Source: Paraburkholderia hospita
Lineage (GTDB): Bacteria > Pseudomonadota > Gammaproteobacteria > Burkholderiales > Burkholderiaceae
Assembly (NCBI RefSeq): GCF_002902965.1
Contig: NZ_CP026107.1
Coordinates: 1,922,001 to 1,986,000, forward strand
Direction of reading: 5' to 3'
DNA length: 64,000 nucleotides
Both the position numbers and the translations under genes were made by a program. Below are positions 54,771-63,692 of this stretch, piece after piece. The notes under the pieces were generated by a model. That model saw only the letters and a list, made by a program, of their open reading frames with translations. It did not search any database and was not told the DNA's origin. The first letter of the stretch is position 1, and each line of letters opens with the position of its first letter.

Positions 54771-55619
54771 ATGAAACCGCCGCCCTCGCCCGCCCCGACG
54801 GGATCGGTGGGATCGGCGGCCGCGGCGGCGCTCGCGGCACTCGAGGCGAAGCACGGGCGTTTCGTGCGCCACCTCAGGCTCGGTGCGACGCTGGCGGCCA
54901 TCGCCGCGTTCTACGCGGTGTGCTTCAGTCTTGCCCATGTCGACCCGGCCCGCCTCGTCACAGGGCTGCCCAAGCTTGCAGGCTGGCTCGTGCAAGCTTG
55001 GCCGCCGCGCGTCGACGAACTGCCGCTGATCATCCAGCGCACGGCAGAGACCGTTGCGATGGCGGCCGTTGGCACCACCGCCGCTGCGTTGCTTGCGCTG
55101 CCGGCGGCGCTGTTCGCCAGCCGCAACCTGACGCCACTGCCCGCGCTCTACTATCCCGTGCGATGGTTCCTGAACATGCTGCGCGGCATCGATTCGTTCG
55201 TGTTCGCGCTGCTGTTCGTCGCTGCCGTCGGGCTCGGCCCGTTCGCCGGTGTGCTCGGCATCGCGTTCCATACGTGGGGCAGCGCGGCCAAGCTGTTCGC
55301 CGATCATCTCGAGAACGCCGATCTGGCTGCCTACGATGCCGTACGCACGACGGGCGCAGGCCGCTTCACGAGCATCGCGTATGCGGTACTGCCGGACGTG
55401 CTGCCCGTGTTCGCGTCGACCGCGCTGTTCTGGCTGGAGTTCAACATTCGCGCGTCGACCGTGCTCGGCGTGGTCGGTGCGGGCGGAATCGGTCAGGAGT
55501 TGAAAAACAGCATGGACCTGCTCGACTTCAACCGGCTGTTTACGATCATCGCGGTGATCCTCGTCGTGGTCACGACACTCGATCAGATATCGGGCTGGTT
55601 GCGCAGGAAACTGGTGTGA
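54771..55619 (+). CDS. phnE: Phosphonate-type ABC permease
   Basis: 282 aa, about six membrane helices, with GTTAAALLALPAALFASRNLTP and the permease loop DAVRTTGAGRFTSIAYAVLPDV contacting the ATPase, and SGRASTVLGVVGAGGIGQEL-like conserved end (IRASTVLGVVGAGGIGQEL). Translationally coupled to phnD and followed by phnC after 13 nt. Confidence 0.88.
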   Translation: MKPPPSPAPTGSVGSAAAAALAALEAKHGRFVRHLRLGATLAAIAAFYAVCFSLAHVDPARLVTGLPKLAGWLVQAWPPRVDELPLIIQRTAETVAMAAVGTTAAALLALPAALFASRNLTPLPALYYPVRWFLNMLRGIDSFVFALLFVAAVGLGPFAGVLGIAFHTWGSAAKLFADHLENADLAAYDAVRTTGAGRFTSIAYAVLPDVLPVFASTALFWLEFNIRASTVLGVVGAGGIGQELKNSMDLLDFNRLFTIIAVILVVVTTLDQISGWLRRKLV

Positions 55620-55632
55620 GGGCATTGCGCGC

Positions 55633-56436
55633 ATGAACCTGTTCACACAGCCTGCTCCTGGCCGCACTGCGCAGCGTGCTCCGCCCCTACGCGTATCGGG
55701 CGTCGACAAGCGTTTGCATGGCGTACACGTATTGCGCGACGTCAGCCTGAGCGTCGGATCGGGCGAGTTCGTCGCCTTGCTCGGCGCGAGCGGCGCGGGC
55801 AAGACCACGCTGTTGCGCTGCGTGGCGGGGCTCGACAGTATCGACAGCGGCACGATCGAAGTGGCCGGTGTTCCGGTGGCTGCCCTGCGCCGTCGGGCAC
55901 GCCGGCAGGTCGCGGTGATCTTTCAGCGGTTCAATCTCGTGCAGCGTCTGAGCGCGCTCGACAACGTACTGGCTGGCCGGCTCGGTCACGTGCGCTCGTG
56001 GCGCGGCATCGCGCGCCGCTTCGAGCGTGCGGACCGGCTGCTTGCGCTCGAATCGCTCGAACGGGTCGGCCTGCTCGACTATGCGGTGCGGCGTGTCGAT
56101 ACGCTCTCGGGTGGACAGCAGCAGCGCGTTGCGATCGCACGTGCACTCGCGCAGCAGCCTGACCTGATCGTCGCGGATGAACCCGTTGCGAGCCTTGATC
56201 CAGGCAGCGGCGGGGAAATCCTCGCGCTGCTGCGGCGCTGCTGCGGCGAGCAGGGCGTGGCCGTGTTGTGCAGTCTGCATCAGGTTGGCTGGGCGCAGCA
56301 GTTCGCGGACCGGGTAGTCGGGCTGGCGCAGGGCGCCACGGTCATCGACGTGCCGGCCAGTGCGTTCGACGACAGACACGCGCAGCGGCTATATGCCCGC
56401 ACAGCGGGAAAGGAACCTTCCACGGAACAGACATGA
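55633..56436 (+). CDS. phnC: Phosphonate-type ABC ATPase
   Basis: 267 aa. Walker A GASGAGKTTLLRC, Q-loop FQRFNLVQRLSALDNVLAGR (PhnC hallmark), signature LSGGQQQR, Walker B LIVADEPVASLDP. Completes DsrE-phnD-phnE-phnC. No C-P lyase (phnG-M) or phosphite dehydrogenase genes are present in the window, so the substrate may be another anion. Confidence 0.9.
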   Translation: MNLFTQPAPGRTAQRAPPLRVSGVDKRLHGVHVLRDVSLSVGSGEFVALLGASGAGKTTLLRCVAGLDSIDSGTIEVAGVPVAALRRRARRQVAVIFQRFNLVQRLSALDNVLAGRLGHVRSWRGIARRFERADRLLALESLERVGLLDYAVRRVDTLSGGQQQRVAIARALAQQPDLIVADEPVASLDPGSGGEILALLRRCCGEQGVAVLCSLHQVGWAQQFADRVVGLAQGATVIDVPASAFDDRHAQRLYARTAGKEPSTEQT

Positions 56437-56477
56437 TGAACCCTTCGCAGGTCGCGAAGCATGCGCCCGCGATTTCG

Positions 56478-56945
56478 TCACGTCGCTAACGGCGGACCTA
56501 GAAACTCGACACCCCATTTCGCGCCGAATTCGTTTAGCGCGTCGGGTTCGGGTCGACCGTTCGCCATGATTTCGCGGAGTTCACTAAAAAAAGCAGCTGC
56601 GTCGAACCCCGGCGTAATCAGAACGAGCATTCGCGACGGCTTGTCGTCGATGTTCGTGAACCGGTGCGTGCTTCCCACAGGCGCAACGACCGTCTCTCCC
56701 GCGTGCGCGACAACACGTCTGCCGTCGACTTCGAACAGATATCGACCACGCAGCACATGGAAAACTTCCGTTTCCCGCTCGTGCCGATGCTGCGGCGGCC
56801 CGAATCCGGGTTCGTCCGTGCACGCGATGAGCGTCGCCTGGTTCTCCGTCGCGGTTGGTGCGATACACACCTCGATATCGACCCCGATGGCGGGTATGGA
56901 AATAAGATCGTCGAGTTCTTTTGACTGGCTGAATTGCGCTTGCAT
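56478..56945 (-). CDS. Cupin-domain protein
   Basis: 155 aa. Cupin motif 1 GFGPPQHRHERETEVFHVLRG (metal His/His/Glu) and motif 2 GETVVAPVGSTHRFTN. C-terminal GFDAAAFFSELREIM as in many cupin-2 proteins. Likely a dioxygenase or regulator of unknown type. Convergent with phnC (40 nt between stops). Confidence 0.88.
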   Translation of the reverse strand: MQAQFSQSKELDDLISIPAIGVDIEVCIAPTATENQATLIACTDEPGFGPPQHRHERETEVFHVLRGRYLFEVDGRRVVAHAGETVVAPVGSTHRFTNIDDKPSRMLVLITPGFDAAAFFSELREIMANGRPEPDALNEFGAKWGVEFLGPPLAT

Positions 56946-57092
56946 GCTCTACCCCTCAATAAACAGGGACCGCCGGCATACGTTCGAGGCCGGCACGGTC
57001 AGCGTCGGTGAAGGACAATCGCAATGTGACTGTCAGCTATCACCTGCACGCATCGTAGAGTTGTTGAATTAGCTCAGAATGATTGTTCGGAA

Positions 57093-57119
57093 CCCCGCGA
57101 TGCGCGGGGCTCCTTTTTT
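57093..57119 (+). terminator. Strong intrinsic terminator, plus-strand
   Basis: CCCCGCG ATG CGCGGGG then CTCC and a T6 run. It is on the plus strand, whereas the flanking genes (cupin and permease) are on the minus strand, so the transcript it ends is not evident: perhaps the phn operon reading through the cupin, or an unannotated RNA from 56950-57093. Confidence 0.8.
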
Positions 57120-57144
57120 ACTATCGTTTCAGATCGACACTCGC

Positions 57145-58644
57145 TTAACGAACCGTCGCCCCCATCCCTGCATTCAGGCGGCGCCGATACGTCGTATTCC
57201 GCGTTGCCAGCCAGTAGTACAGCGGCGACGTCAGAACGAGGCCGATCACCCACGAAAGATCCGCGCCATCCAGATAGCCCGGTACGGGTCCGGCATACAT
57301 CGGTGTGTTCATGAACGGAATCTGCACGGCAATACCCACTGCGTACGCAATCAGCGCTTGCGGATTGAAGCGTCCGTAAATGCCGCCGTCCGCCTCAAAG
57401 ATCGAATCGATGTCGTACTTGCCTTTATGGATGACGTAGAAATCGATCAGATTGATTGCCGTCCACGGCACGAGCACGACGAGCAGAGCGAGCACGAGAT
57501 CGACCAGATTGCCCACGAAGTTCGTCGAAGCCCCGAGCGCCGCATAGCAGCACGCAGCAAGAATGACGAATGAGAACACCGCCCGCGTCTTGGCCGTCGG
57601 AATCCAGCGGTACGCAAAGGTCTGCACCGATGTGATCGCCGCGAGCACCGCGCCGTAAAGATTCAACGCGTTATGACTGATGACGCTGAGCAGGAAGAGC
57701 ACCAGCATCGGCAAGCCGAGCGGTCCCGTCGCCTGCTTGACGGCATCCATCGCATCGACGCCGGGCGGCACGGCCAGCACGGCAACGGCGCCGAACACGA
57801 ACGCGAGCGTCGAGCCGATCGTACAGCCCAGATACGTCGCCCAGAACGTCGACGCGACACGGACATTCTCAGGCAGGTAGCGTGAATAGTCGGACACGTA
57901 CGGCGCAAACGCGATTTGCCAGAGCGCGGACAGCGAGACCGTCGCGAGCCAGCCGGCGATATTGAAACCGCCGCGCGTCAGAAAGTCCGCCGTCGAAACG
58001 TGCGTCAGGATGTACCAGAAGCCGATGAAGATGCCGATGCCGAGTACCCACGTCCCGATCCGGTTCAGTATGTGTATGAAGCGATAACCGACGATGCCGA
58101 TCAGCCCCGAGCCCAACGCGCCGACGATGATGCCCACCGGTACGGGAACACTCGATTCGATTCCGTGCAGCGATTTCCCGGCCAGCACGATGTTGGAAGC
58201 GAAGAAGCCCACATACATCACGCCCGCGATGACCGTGACGAGCAGCGCGCCCCATGATCCAAACTGGGCGCGGCTCTGGATCATCTGCGGAATGCCCATT
58301 TGAGGACCTTGCGCGGAGTGCAGCGCCATCAGCACGCCGCCTACAGCCTGTCCCACGACAATCGCGACGATGCCCCAGAACAGATTCAGATGGAAAAGCT
58401 GGACGCCGAGCGCCCCCGTTACGATAGGCAACGGCGCGATATTGCCGCCGAACCAGAGTGTGAAGAGATCACGCACCTTGCCGTGACGATCCTCGCGTGG
58501 CACATAGCCAATCGTGTGTTTTTCGATCAATTGGGAAGCTTTGCTGTCCGTGGTGGCCAAAATGCTGTCTCCTGTCTCGCGCAGCTGCGCTGCGATATTC
58601 AGCGGCTCAGGCGTGGCCCGAGCGCGCTCGTTGCTTGCATTCAT
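57145..58644 (-). CDS. NCS1-family purine/cytosine permease-like transporter
   Basis: 499 aa with 12 predicted membrane helices. RDLFTLWFGGNIAPLPIVTGALG and SRAQFGSWGALLVT near the start, and APYVSDYSRYLPENV in the middle, are family signatures of nucleobase/hydantoin/allantoin carriers. Likely takes up the substrate of the operon. It starts 9 nt after the argE-like stop and is the last gene of the FMO-RidA-DUF1028-argE-permease operon. Confidence 0.9.
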   Translation of the reverse strand: MNASNERARATPEPLNIAAQLRETGDSILATTDSKASQLIEKHTIGYVPREDRHGKVRDLFTLWFGGNIAPLPIVTGALGVQLFHLNLFWGIVAIVVGQAVGGVLMALHSAQGPQMGIPQMIQSRAQFGSWGALLVTVIAGVMYVGFFASNIVLAGKSLHGIESSVPVPVGIIVGALGSGLIGIVGYRFIHILNRIGTWVLGIGIFIGFWYILTHVSTADFLTRGGFNIAGWLATVSLSALWQIAFAPYVSDYSRYLPENVRVASTFWATYLGCTIGSTLAFVFGAVAVLAVPPGVDAMDAVKQATGPLGLPMLVLFLLSVISHNALNLYGAVLAAITSVQTFAYRWIPTAKTRAVFSFVILAACCYAALGASTNFVGNLVDLVLALLVVLVPWTAINLIDFYVIHKGKYDIDSIFEADGGIYGRFNPQALIAYAVGIAVQIPFMNTPMYAGPVPGYLDGADLSWVIGLVLTSPLYYWLATRNTTYRRRLNAGMGATVR

Positions 58645-58653
58645 CCGTTTGAA

Positions 58654-59823
58654 TCACGCGCCGGACCGGGTCGAGAGGTGATCCGCCAGTCGCGTCAACA
58701 TCGCATCGCACGCTTCGAGTTGTTCGACTGTGACGAATTCGTCCGGCTTGTGTCCTTGATCCATGCTGCCCGGTCCGCAGACCACGGCGGGTATGCCTGC
58801 CTGATTGAAGAGTCCGCCCTCGGTGCCGAATGCGACCGTGCCGAACTCGCGGGAACCACACAGCAATGCGAGTAGCTGCGCTGCGTCGCTGTCGGGCGGC
58901 GTTGCGAGACCGGGATAGGCCGAAAGCGACTCCAGGCGAATATCGGTTTCGGCATTCACTGCGCGCATCTTCGGCAGTAGCTGGGTCTGCGCGTAGGTCT
59001 GCAACTCGTCGGCGACGTTCGTTGCGTCGTAGCCGGGCAGCGCCCGCACTTCGAAATCGAACTCGCATTCCGCCGGCACGATGTTGAGCGCGCGGCCACC
59101 TTTGATGATGCCCGTCTGCACCGTCGAGTACGGCGGATCGAAGCGTTCATCATGCTGTTCAGGCAAGGACAACTGCTCGCCGATCTCTTCGAGCCGATTG
59201 ATCAGACGCGCCGCGTACTGAATCGCGTTGACGCCGTAAGGCGCGTACGCCGAATGGCAAGGCGCGCCCTTGACCTGGCAGCGCATCGCCAGCTTGCCTT
59301 TGTGACCCAGCACCGGCTTCAATTCCGTCGGTTCGCCGATCAGGCATAACGCAGGCTTGTGCGCACGCTTCGCGAGTTCCGCGAGCATCGGCCGCACGCC
59401 GAGACATCCCACTTCTTCGTCATAGGAGAACGCGAGATGCACGGGCACCTTCAGATCGCGCGAAAGAAACGCAGGCACCGCTGCCAATACCGATGCAATG
59501 AAGCCTTTCATATCGGCCGTGCCGCGTCCGTACAAGCGCCCGTCTTGTTCGCTCAGACGGAACGGCTCGACCGTCCACGGCTGGCCGTCGACGGGCACCA
59601 CGTCGGTGTGGCCGGATAGCACGATGCCGCCGCTATCATCAGGGCCGATCGTCGCGAACAGATTCGCCTTCGTGCGCTCTGCGTTGTAGAACAGCTCGCT
59701 ATGAACACCGAGATCGCCGAGGTAGTGCCGGATGAAATCGATCATCTCCAGATTGGAGTCCCGGCTGACGGTGGGAAATCCGATTAGCCGTTCGAGCAGC
59801 GCGCGGCTCGAGTTGTCACTCAT
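58654..59823 (-). CDS. M20-family acetylornithine deacetylase-like amidohydrolase
   Basis: 389 aa from ATG 59823. Metal site GHTDVVP and GRGTADMKG, EEVGCLGV and a late HKPDEFV. Labelled ArgE-like, but in this operon (NCS1 permease, DUF1028, RidA, monooxygenase) it more likely cleaves an N-acyl or carbamoyl group of a catabolic intermediate. It overlaps the DUF1028 stop by 8 nt, indicating translational coupling. Confidence 0.85.
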   Translation of the reverse strand: MSDNSSRALLERLIGFPTVSRDSNLEMIDFIRHYLGDLGVHSELFYNAERTKANLFATIGPDDSGGIVLSGHTDVVPVDGQPWTVEPFRLSEQDGRLYGRGTADMKGFIASVLAAVPAFLSRDLKVPVHLAFSYDEEVGCLGVRPMLAELAKRAHKPALCLIGEPTELKPVLGHKGKLAMRCQVKGAPCHSAYAPYGVNAIQYAARLINRLEEIGEQLSLPEQHDERFDPPYSTVQTGIIKGGRALNIVPAECEFDFEVRALPGYDATNVADELQTYAQTQLLPKMRAVNAETDIRLESLSAYPGLATPPDSDAAQLLALLCGSREFGTVAFGTEGGLFNQAGIPAVVCGPGSMDQGHKPDEFVTVEQLEACDAMLTRLADHLSTRSGA

Positions 59824-60493
59824 CGCCCGGTACTCCATAACTCGGCGCGGCCGTTGGATTGAGCGCACGGGTCACGTAATCCTGCATTTGCGGCTTGTAC
59901 GCTTGCCATAGGCCGTCGAGCTTGCCGATGGGATCGTCGTCGGCCCAGTCGATGCGCAAATCAACGATCGGCCAGCTCTGATCGCCGACGATCTTCAGCG
60001 CCGCCGAATGCACAGGGCCCGCTTCGCCGCCCGCCGCCATCGCGGCATGCATCGCCGCGAGCAGACGGTCAGCAAGCGCGCCTTTCGCATTCGCGAATGC
60101 AGGCGCCATCGCCTCGATCACGTCGATGCCCGCAAGCATGTTGCCCGCTGCCACGCATTGCGCGCCCGCCACCGCGTGATATGTACCCAGCGCTTCCTTG
60201 CCGCTGAAAAACGCGGTGCGGCCGCTGGCATCGATCACCGTCACCTGTCGATACTCGCTCCAGTCGTTCGCCCCGAGCGCACGGTCCAGCGCCGCGGCGG
60301 GTTCCAGTAGCGTGTGCTCCAGCAGATCGAGAATCTGCGGCCCGAGCGCGGGCAGCGTCACGTTCTGCGTCGCTACCGCGCCCACGCCTACGCGCAGCCA
60401 CGGGCATCGCGCTCCCACTGCGATGCTCGAAGAACTGATCGCGATGCCGAGTTGCCCGGTTTGCTCACAACGTCCGACGATAGAAAAAGTCAT
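59816..60493 (-). CDS. DUF1028 (putative Ntn-type hydrolase)
   Basis: 225 aa, MTFSIVGRCEQTGQLGIAIS at the start, the family signature, and AVATQNVTLP, GNMLAG. DUF1028 proteins are predicted N-terminal-nucleophile amidases associated with ureide or amide catabolism. It overlaps argE-like and follows RidA by 10 nt. Cytoplasmic; substrate unknown. Confidence 0.88.
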   Translation of the reverse strand: MTFSIVGRCEQTGQLGIAISSSSIAVGARCPWLRVGVGAVATQNVTLPALGPQILDLLEHTLLEPAAALDRALGANDWSEYRQVTVIDASGRTAFFSGKEALGTYHAVAGAQCVAAGNMLAGIDVIEAMAPAFANAKGALADRLLAAMHAAMAAGGEAGPVHSAALKIVGDQSWPIVDLRIDWADDDPIGKLDGLWQAYKPQMQDYVTRALNPTAAPSYGVPGDE

Positions 60494-60503
60494 GTCGTGT
60501 TCC

Positions 60504-60941
60504 TCAGCCCTGAGACCGCGTCCATCCTTCCGGAATGACGGCGATCACGTCGATCTCCATCAGCCACTGCGGCTGACCCAAAGCCGTGACGACCAGGCCC
60601 GTCGAAATCGGGAACACACCCTTGAGCCACTTGCCGACTTCCTGATACACGGGCTCGCGATACCGCACATCCGTCAGATACGTGGTCGTCTTGACGACGT
60701 GCGACAGGTCGCTGCCCGCTTCTTCCAGCAACTGCTTGAGGTTCTTCATCGCCTGCTCGGCCTGCGCGCGCGGATCACCGAGTCCCACGAGCTTGCCGTC
60801 GAAATCGGTTCCCACCTGGCCGCGCACGTACACCGTATTGCCCGCGCGCACGGCCTGACACAGGTCGTTGTCGAGCGTCTGGTTCGGATACGTGTCCTTC
60901 GTGTTGAACATGCGGATACGGGTATGCGTAGGTTGGCTCAT
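60504..60941 (-). CDS. RidA-family protein
   Basis: 145 aa. RIRMFNTKDTYPNQTLD and VRGQVGTDFDG and VKTTTYLTDVRYR. The site of the RidA catalytic Arg reads FPISTGLVV, without Arg, so it is probably not an enamine deaminase of the classical type but a Rid4-7-like variant; its real function in such operons is unknown. Start from the second Met (60941). Confidence 0.85.
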   Translation of the reverse strand: MSQPTHTRIRMFNTKDTYPNQTLDNDLCQAVRAGNTVYVRGQVGTDFDGKLVGLGDPRAQAEQAMKNLKQLLEEAGSDLSHVVKTTTYLTDVRYREPVYQEVGKWLKGVFPISTGLVVTALGQPQWLMEIDVIAVIPEGWTRSQG

Positions 60942-60995
60942 CAATGCACCTTGATACGAAATAAAAGGAGAATGCGGGTCGGGTTCGTGGGCGCT

Positions 60996-62333
60996 TCAAC
61001 TCAAGTCGAGTTCGCTGACTTTGTGAATGCGTGAATCGGCTACGGCAGCGTCGTTCGGCGCCTTTGCGTGGCTATCGGGCGCGTCGTAGTACGCGAGATA
61101 TTTGCGCTGCGTCGCGATGTGATCGGCAATATGCTTCGCGTCATGCCACACGCCCCAGATGAAAGCGGAGCCGCGACGCGACAGCCACGGAAGACCTAGA
61201 AAATAGATGCCCGGCTCTTTCGAAACACCACGCTGATGCTTCGGCTTGCCTTTGTCGTCGAAGGCATCGACTTGCAGCCAGTTGAAATCGACGGCATAGC
61301 CGGTCGCCCAGATAATCGACGTCACGCCTGCCTTGACCAGATCGAGTTCGAGAATCGGATTGATCACACAGTCCGGGTCTGCGGGAATGAAGCGGGCTTC
61401 AGGTTCTTCCGGAAGATCGAGACCGTTGCGGGCCGCATAGGCATCCGCCGCATCGAGCAGCGACAGATAGTTTTCGTCACCACGCGCGATGTTGTCCGCG
61501 AGATCCGAGTCGAACGTTACGACGCTATCGTCGAACGATTTCGTCAGACCGACGAGCGTGACGCCCTGATGCGCAAGACGTCGAAAGTCCACCGTATGGC
61601 CGCCGCGCGCACCGCTCACCGCGATGGTCACGTGTTCCTTGCCCGGGCGCATGACTTCCGCATCCCATTCACCTAGCACGCCGAGCCACCAGCAGAAGTC
61701 GCGGCCGCGATAGCCGCGCGGCGGGCGATCGTGCGGCCCGACAGACAGATACACCTGCTTGCCCGCGCGCTGCAATTCATCCGCGATCTGCACGCCCGAT
61801 GAACCTGCGCCAATCACCAGCACGCCGCCTTCGGGCAACTGCTGTGGATTGCGATAGTCGGCGGAATGAATCTGCGTGAACCGATCTGATTTCGGCGCGA
61901 CGGCGGGAATCAACGGGCGTTGAAACGGTCCCGTCGCGACGACCACACGGTTGGCTTCGAACGTACCGTCCGAGGTCTCGACAGTGAAACCCTGGTGGCC
62001 CGCATTGCGCACCACTTTCTTCACTTCGACGCCGGTGCGGATCGGCGCATCGAACTTCTTCGCATAGGCGACGAAGTACTCCGCGACCTGTTCTTTAGAT
62101 GCGAACCCATCCGGATCGACTTCGGCGAACTCCAGATTAGGGAAACGATCGTGCCAAGCGGGTCCATTGGCAACCAGCGAATCCCAGCGTCCCGTGCGCC
62201 ACCGCTCGGCGATGCGCGCGCGCTCCAGCACGATATGCGGCACGCCGATGTTGCTCAAATGTTCGCTCATCGCCACGCCGGCCTGACCGGCGCCGACTAC
62301 GAGCGTGTCGATTGACGTTGTTTTCACTGCCAT
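60996..62333 (-). CDS. Flavin-containing monooxygenase-like FAD/NAD(P) oxidoreductase
   Basis: 445 aa. First nucleotide site VVGAGQAGVAMSEHL, second site VIGAGSSGVQIADEL, and ATGYAVDFNW near the end, as in CzcO/FMO-type enzymes. WRTGRWDSLVANGPAWHDRFP is the variant of the Baeyer-Villiger/FMO finger. First gene of the operon, divergent from LysR with 243 nt between. Confidence 0.9.
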   Translation of the reverse strand: MAVKTTSIDTLVVGAGQAGVAMSEHLSNIGVPHIVLERARIAERWRTGRWDSLVANGPAWHDRFPNLEFAEVDPDGFASKEQVAEYFVAYAKKFDAPIRTGVEVKKVVRNAGHQGFTVETSDGTFEANRVVVATGPFQRPLIPAVAPKSDRFTQIHSADYRNPQQLPEGGVLVIGAGSSGVQIADELQRAGKQVYLSVGPHDRPPRGYRGRDFCWWLGVLGEWDAEVMRPGKEHVTIAVSGARGGHTVDFRRLAHQGVTLVGLTKSFDDSVVTFDSDLADNIARGDENYLSLLDAADAYAARNGLDLPEEPEARFIPADPDCVINPILELDLVKAGVTSIIWATGYAVDFNWLQVDAFDDKGKPKHQRGVSKEPGIYFLGLPWLSRRGSAFIWGVWHDAKHIADHIATQRKYLAYYDAPDSHAKAPNDAAVADSRIHKVSELDLS

Positions 62334-62576
62334 GGCTAAGTCCTTCTCAAAGGCGGTTTGATTCGAGCCGTCGTGACGTCGCGTTCGATGCGGACGAAGC
62401 GACTTGTCGAACGGCGCGCAGCACCGTGAATCAGCTGTCCTGGTGCAGAATCTACGCGTGCCCCTCGAATCCGAAAAATATATTTAAAAAATGCATTGCA
62501 TCCGATTTACCTATGCAGCGCTTTTTGACCGCCTCACAATGGTGCGCAATGAACGCCCGAATCTGGAGCATTGCCG

Positions 62577-63503
62577 ATGGAAAACCATCCCCTGCGTTAC
62601 TCGCTTCGTCAGCTGCGTTATTTCGTGGTCACGGCGGAAACGCTGTCGTTCACGGCCGCCGCGAAGCGCCTGCATATCTCGCAGCCGTCTATCTCGACGG
62701 CACTCGCCGACCTCGAATCGTCATTCGGCGTGCAGCTTTTCATCAGACATCACGCGAGCGGCCTGTCGCTCACGCAAGCGGGCCGCGATCTGCTCGGACA
62801 GGCGCGCAATCTGCTGAAGATCGCCGAAGAATTGCAGACGTCGGCCAAAGAGATGGATGGCGGTATGACGGGCTCGATTGCGCTCGGCTGCCTCGTCTCA
62901 CTCGCGCCGCCCTTGATGCCGCGGCTCATCAGCCGGTTCGCGAGCGAGCATGCGGGTATTTCGTTTCGCACGGTCGAAGCGCATCAGGACGGCCTGCTAA
63001 GAGGCCTGCACGACGGCTCGCTCGACATAGTTCTGACCTATAGCCTCGATCTGACGGAAGACATCGCTTTCACGCCGCTGCTGTCGCTGCCGCCGTACGT
63101 GATCCTGCCGACCTCTCACCGTCTTGCCCGCGCGCGCAAGGTATCGCTGGCCGACCTGCTGCACGAGCCTTACGTGATGCTGGATCTGCCGCACAGCCGC
63201 GAGTACTTTGCCGCACTGTTCGATGCCGTGGGCAGCCGGCCCGTGCCGGCGTTCCGCTCGTCGCAGCCGGAAGTCGTGCGCGGCATGGTGGCGAACGGAC
63301 TCGGCTATAGCATCCTCAACTTTCCGCTCAAGTCGAACCGTACCGTAGACGGCGAAGACTTCGTCGTGAAGCGCTTCAAGGACAACGTCAACGCGACGAC
63401 ACTCGGGATCGCGCAATCGCGCACGATGCGGCCCAGACAGGTGGTGCAACGGTTTGCGTCGTATTGCGAGACCTATATCCGGCGGCTGCATCTGGACACG
63501 TAA
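62577..63503 (+). CDS. LysR-family regulator of the adjacent oxygenase operons
   Basis: 308 aa. HTH SFTAAAKRLHISQPSISTALADLESSFG and effector domain. ATG 62577 is preferred to TTG 62571 because GGAG lies 8 nt before it. Located between the divergent FMO operon and the Rieske gene (63693), both probable targets. Confidence 0.9.
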   Translation: MENHPLRYSLRQLRYFVVTAETLSFTAAAKRLHISQPSISTALADLESSFGVQLFIRHHASGLSLTQAGRDLLGQARNLLKIAEELQTSAKEMDGGMTGSIALGCLVSLAPPLMPRLISRFASEHAGISFRTVEAHQDGLLRGLHDGSLDIVLTYSLDLTEDIAFTPLLSLPPYVILPTSHRLARARKVSLADLLHEPYVMLDLPHSREYFAALFDAVGSRPVPAFRSSQPEVVRGMVANGLGYSILNFPLKSNRTVDGEDFVVKRFKDNVNATTLGIAQSRTMRPRQVVQRFASYCETYIRRLHLDT

Positions 63504-63576
63504 ACCCTGTTGAAACGCGCGTCAAAGCCCGCGCGAGTAGCATCCGCGCTACATAGTAAAAACCTTTGCTTTGCAT

Positions 63577-63594
63577 CCAAAAACAATATTTTGG
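63577..63594. promoter_or_regulatory. Inverted repeat upstream of the Rieske oxygenase gene
   Basis: CCAAAAACAATATTTTGG, 6-bp arms CCAAAA/TTTTGG. It lies 99 nt upstream of the Rieske start, preceded by TTTGCATCC; a related TTGCATCC occurs at 62493-62500 in the LysR/FMO promoter. A candidate LysR binding region. Confidence 0.4.
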
Positions 63595-63692
63595 CTGGGA
63601 ATTTGGCTTGATAGATTGATGTCCATGTCGAGCGCAACACCACGCAATCCAGCGTCGGCGCGCTCTCGCAAGCTCGAGACAAGGAGGGCGAC

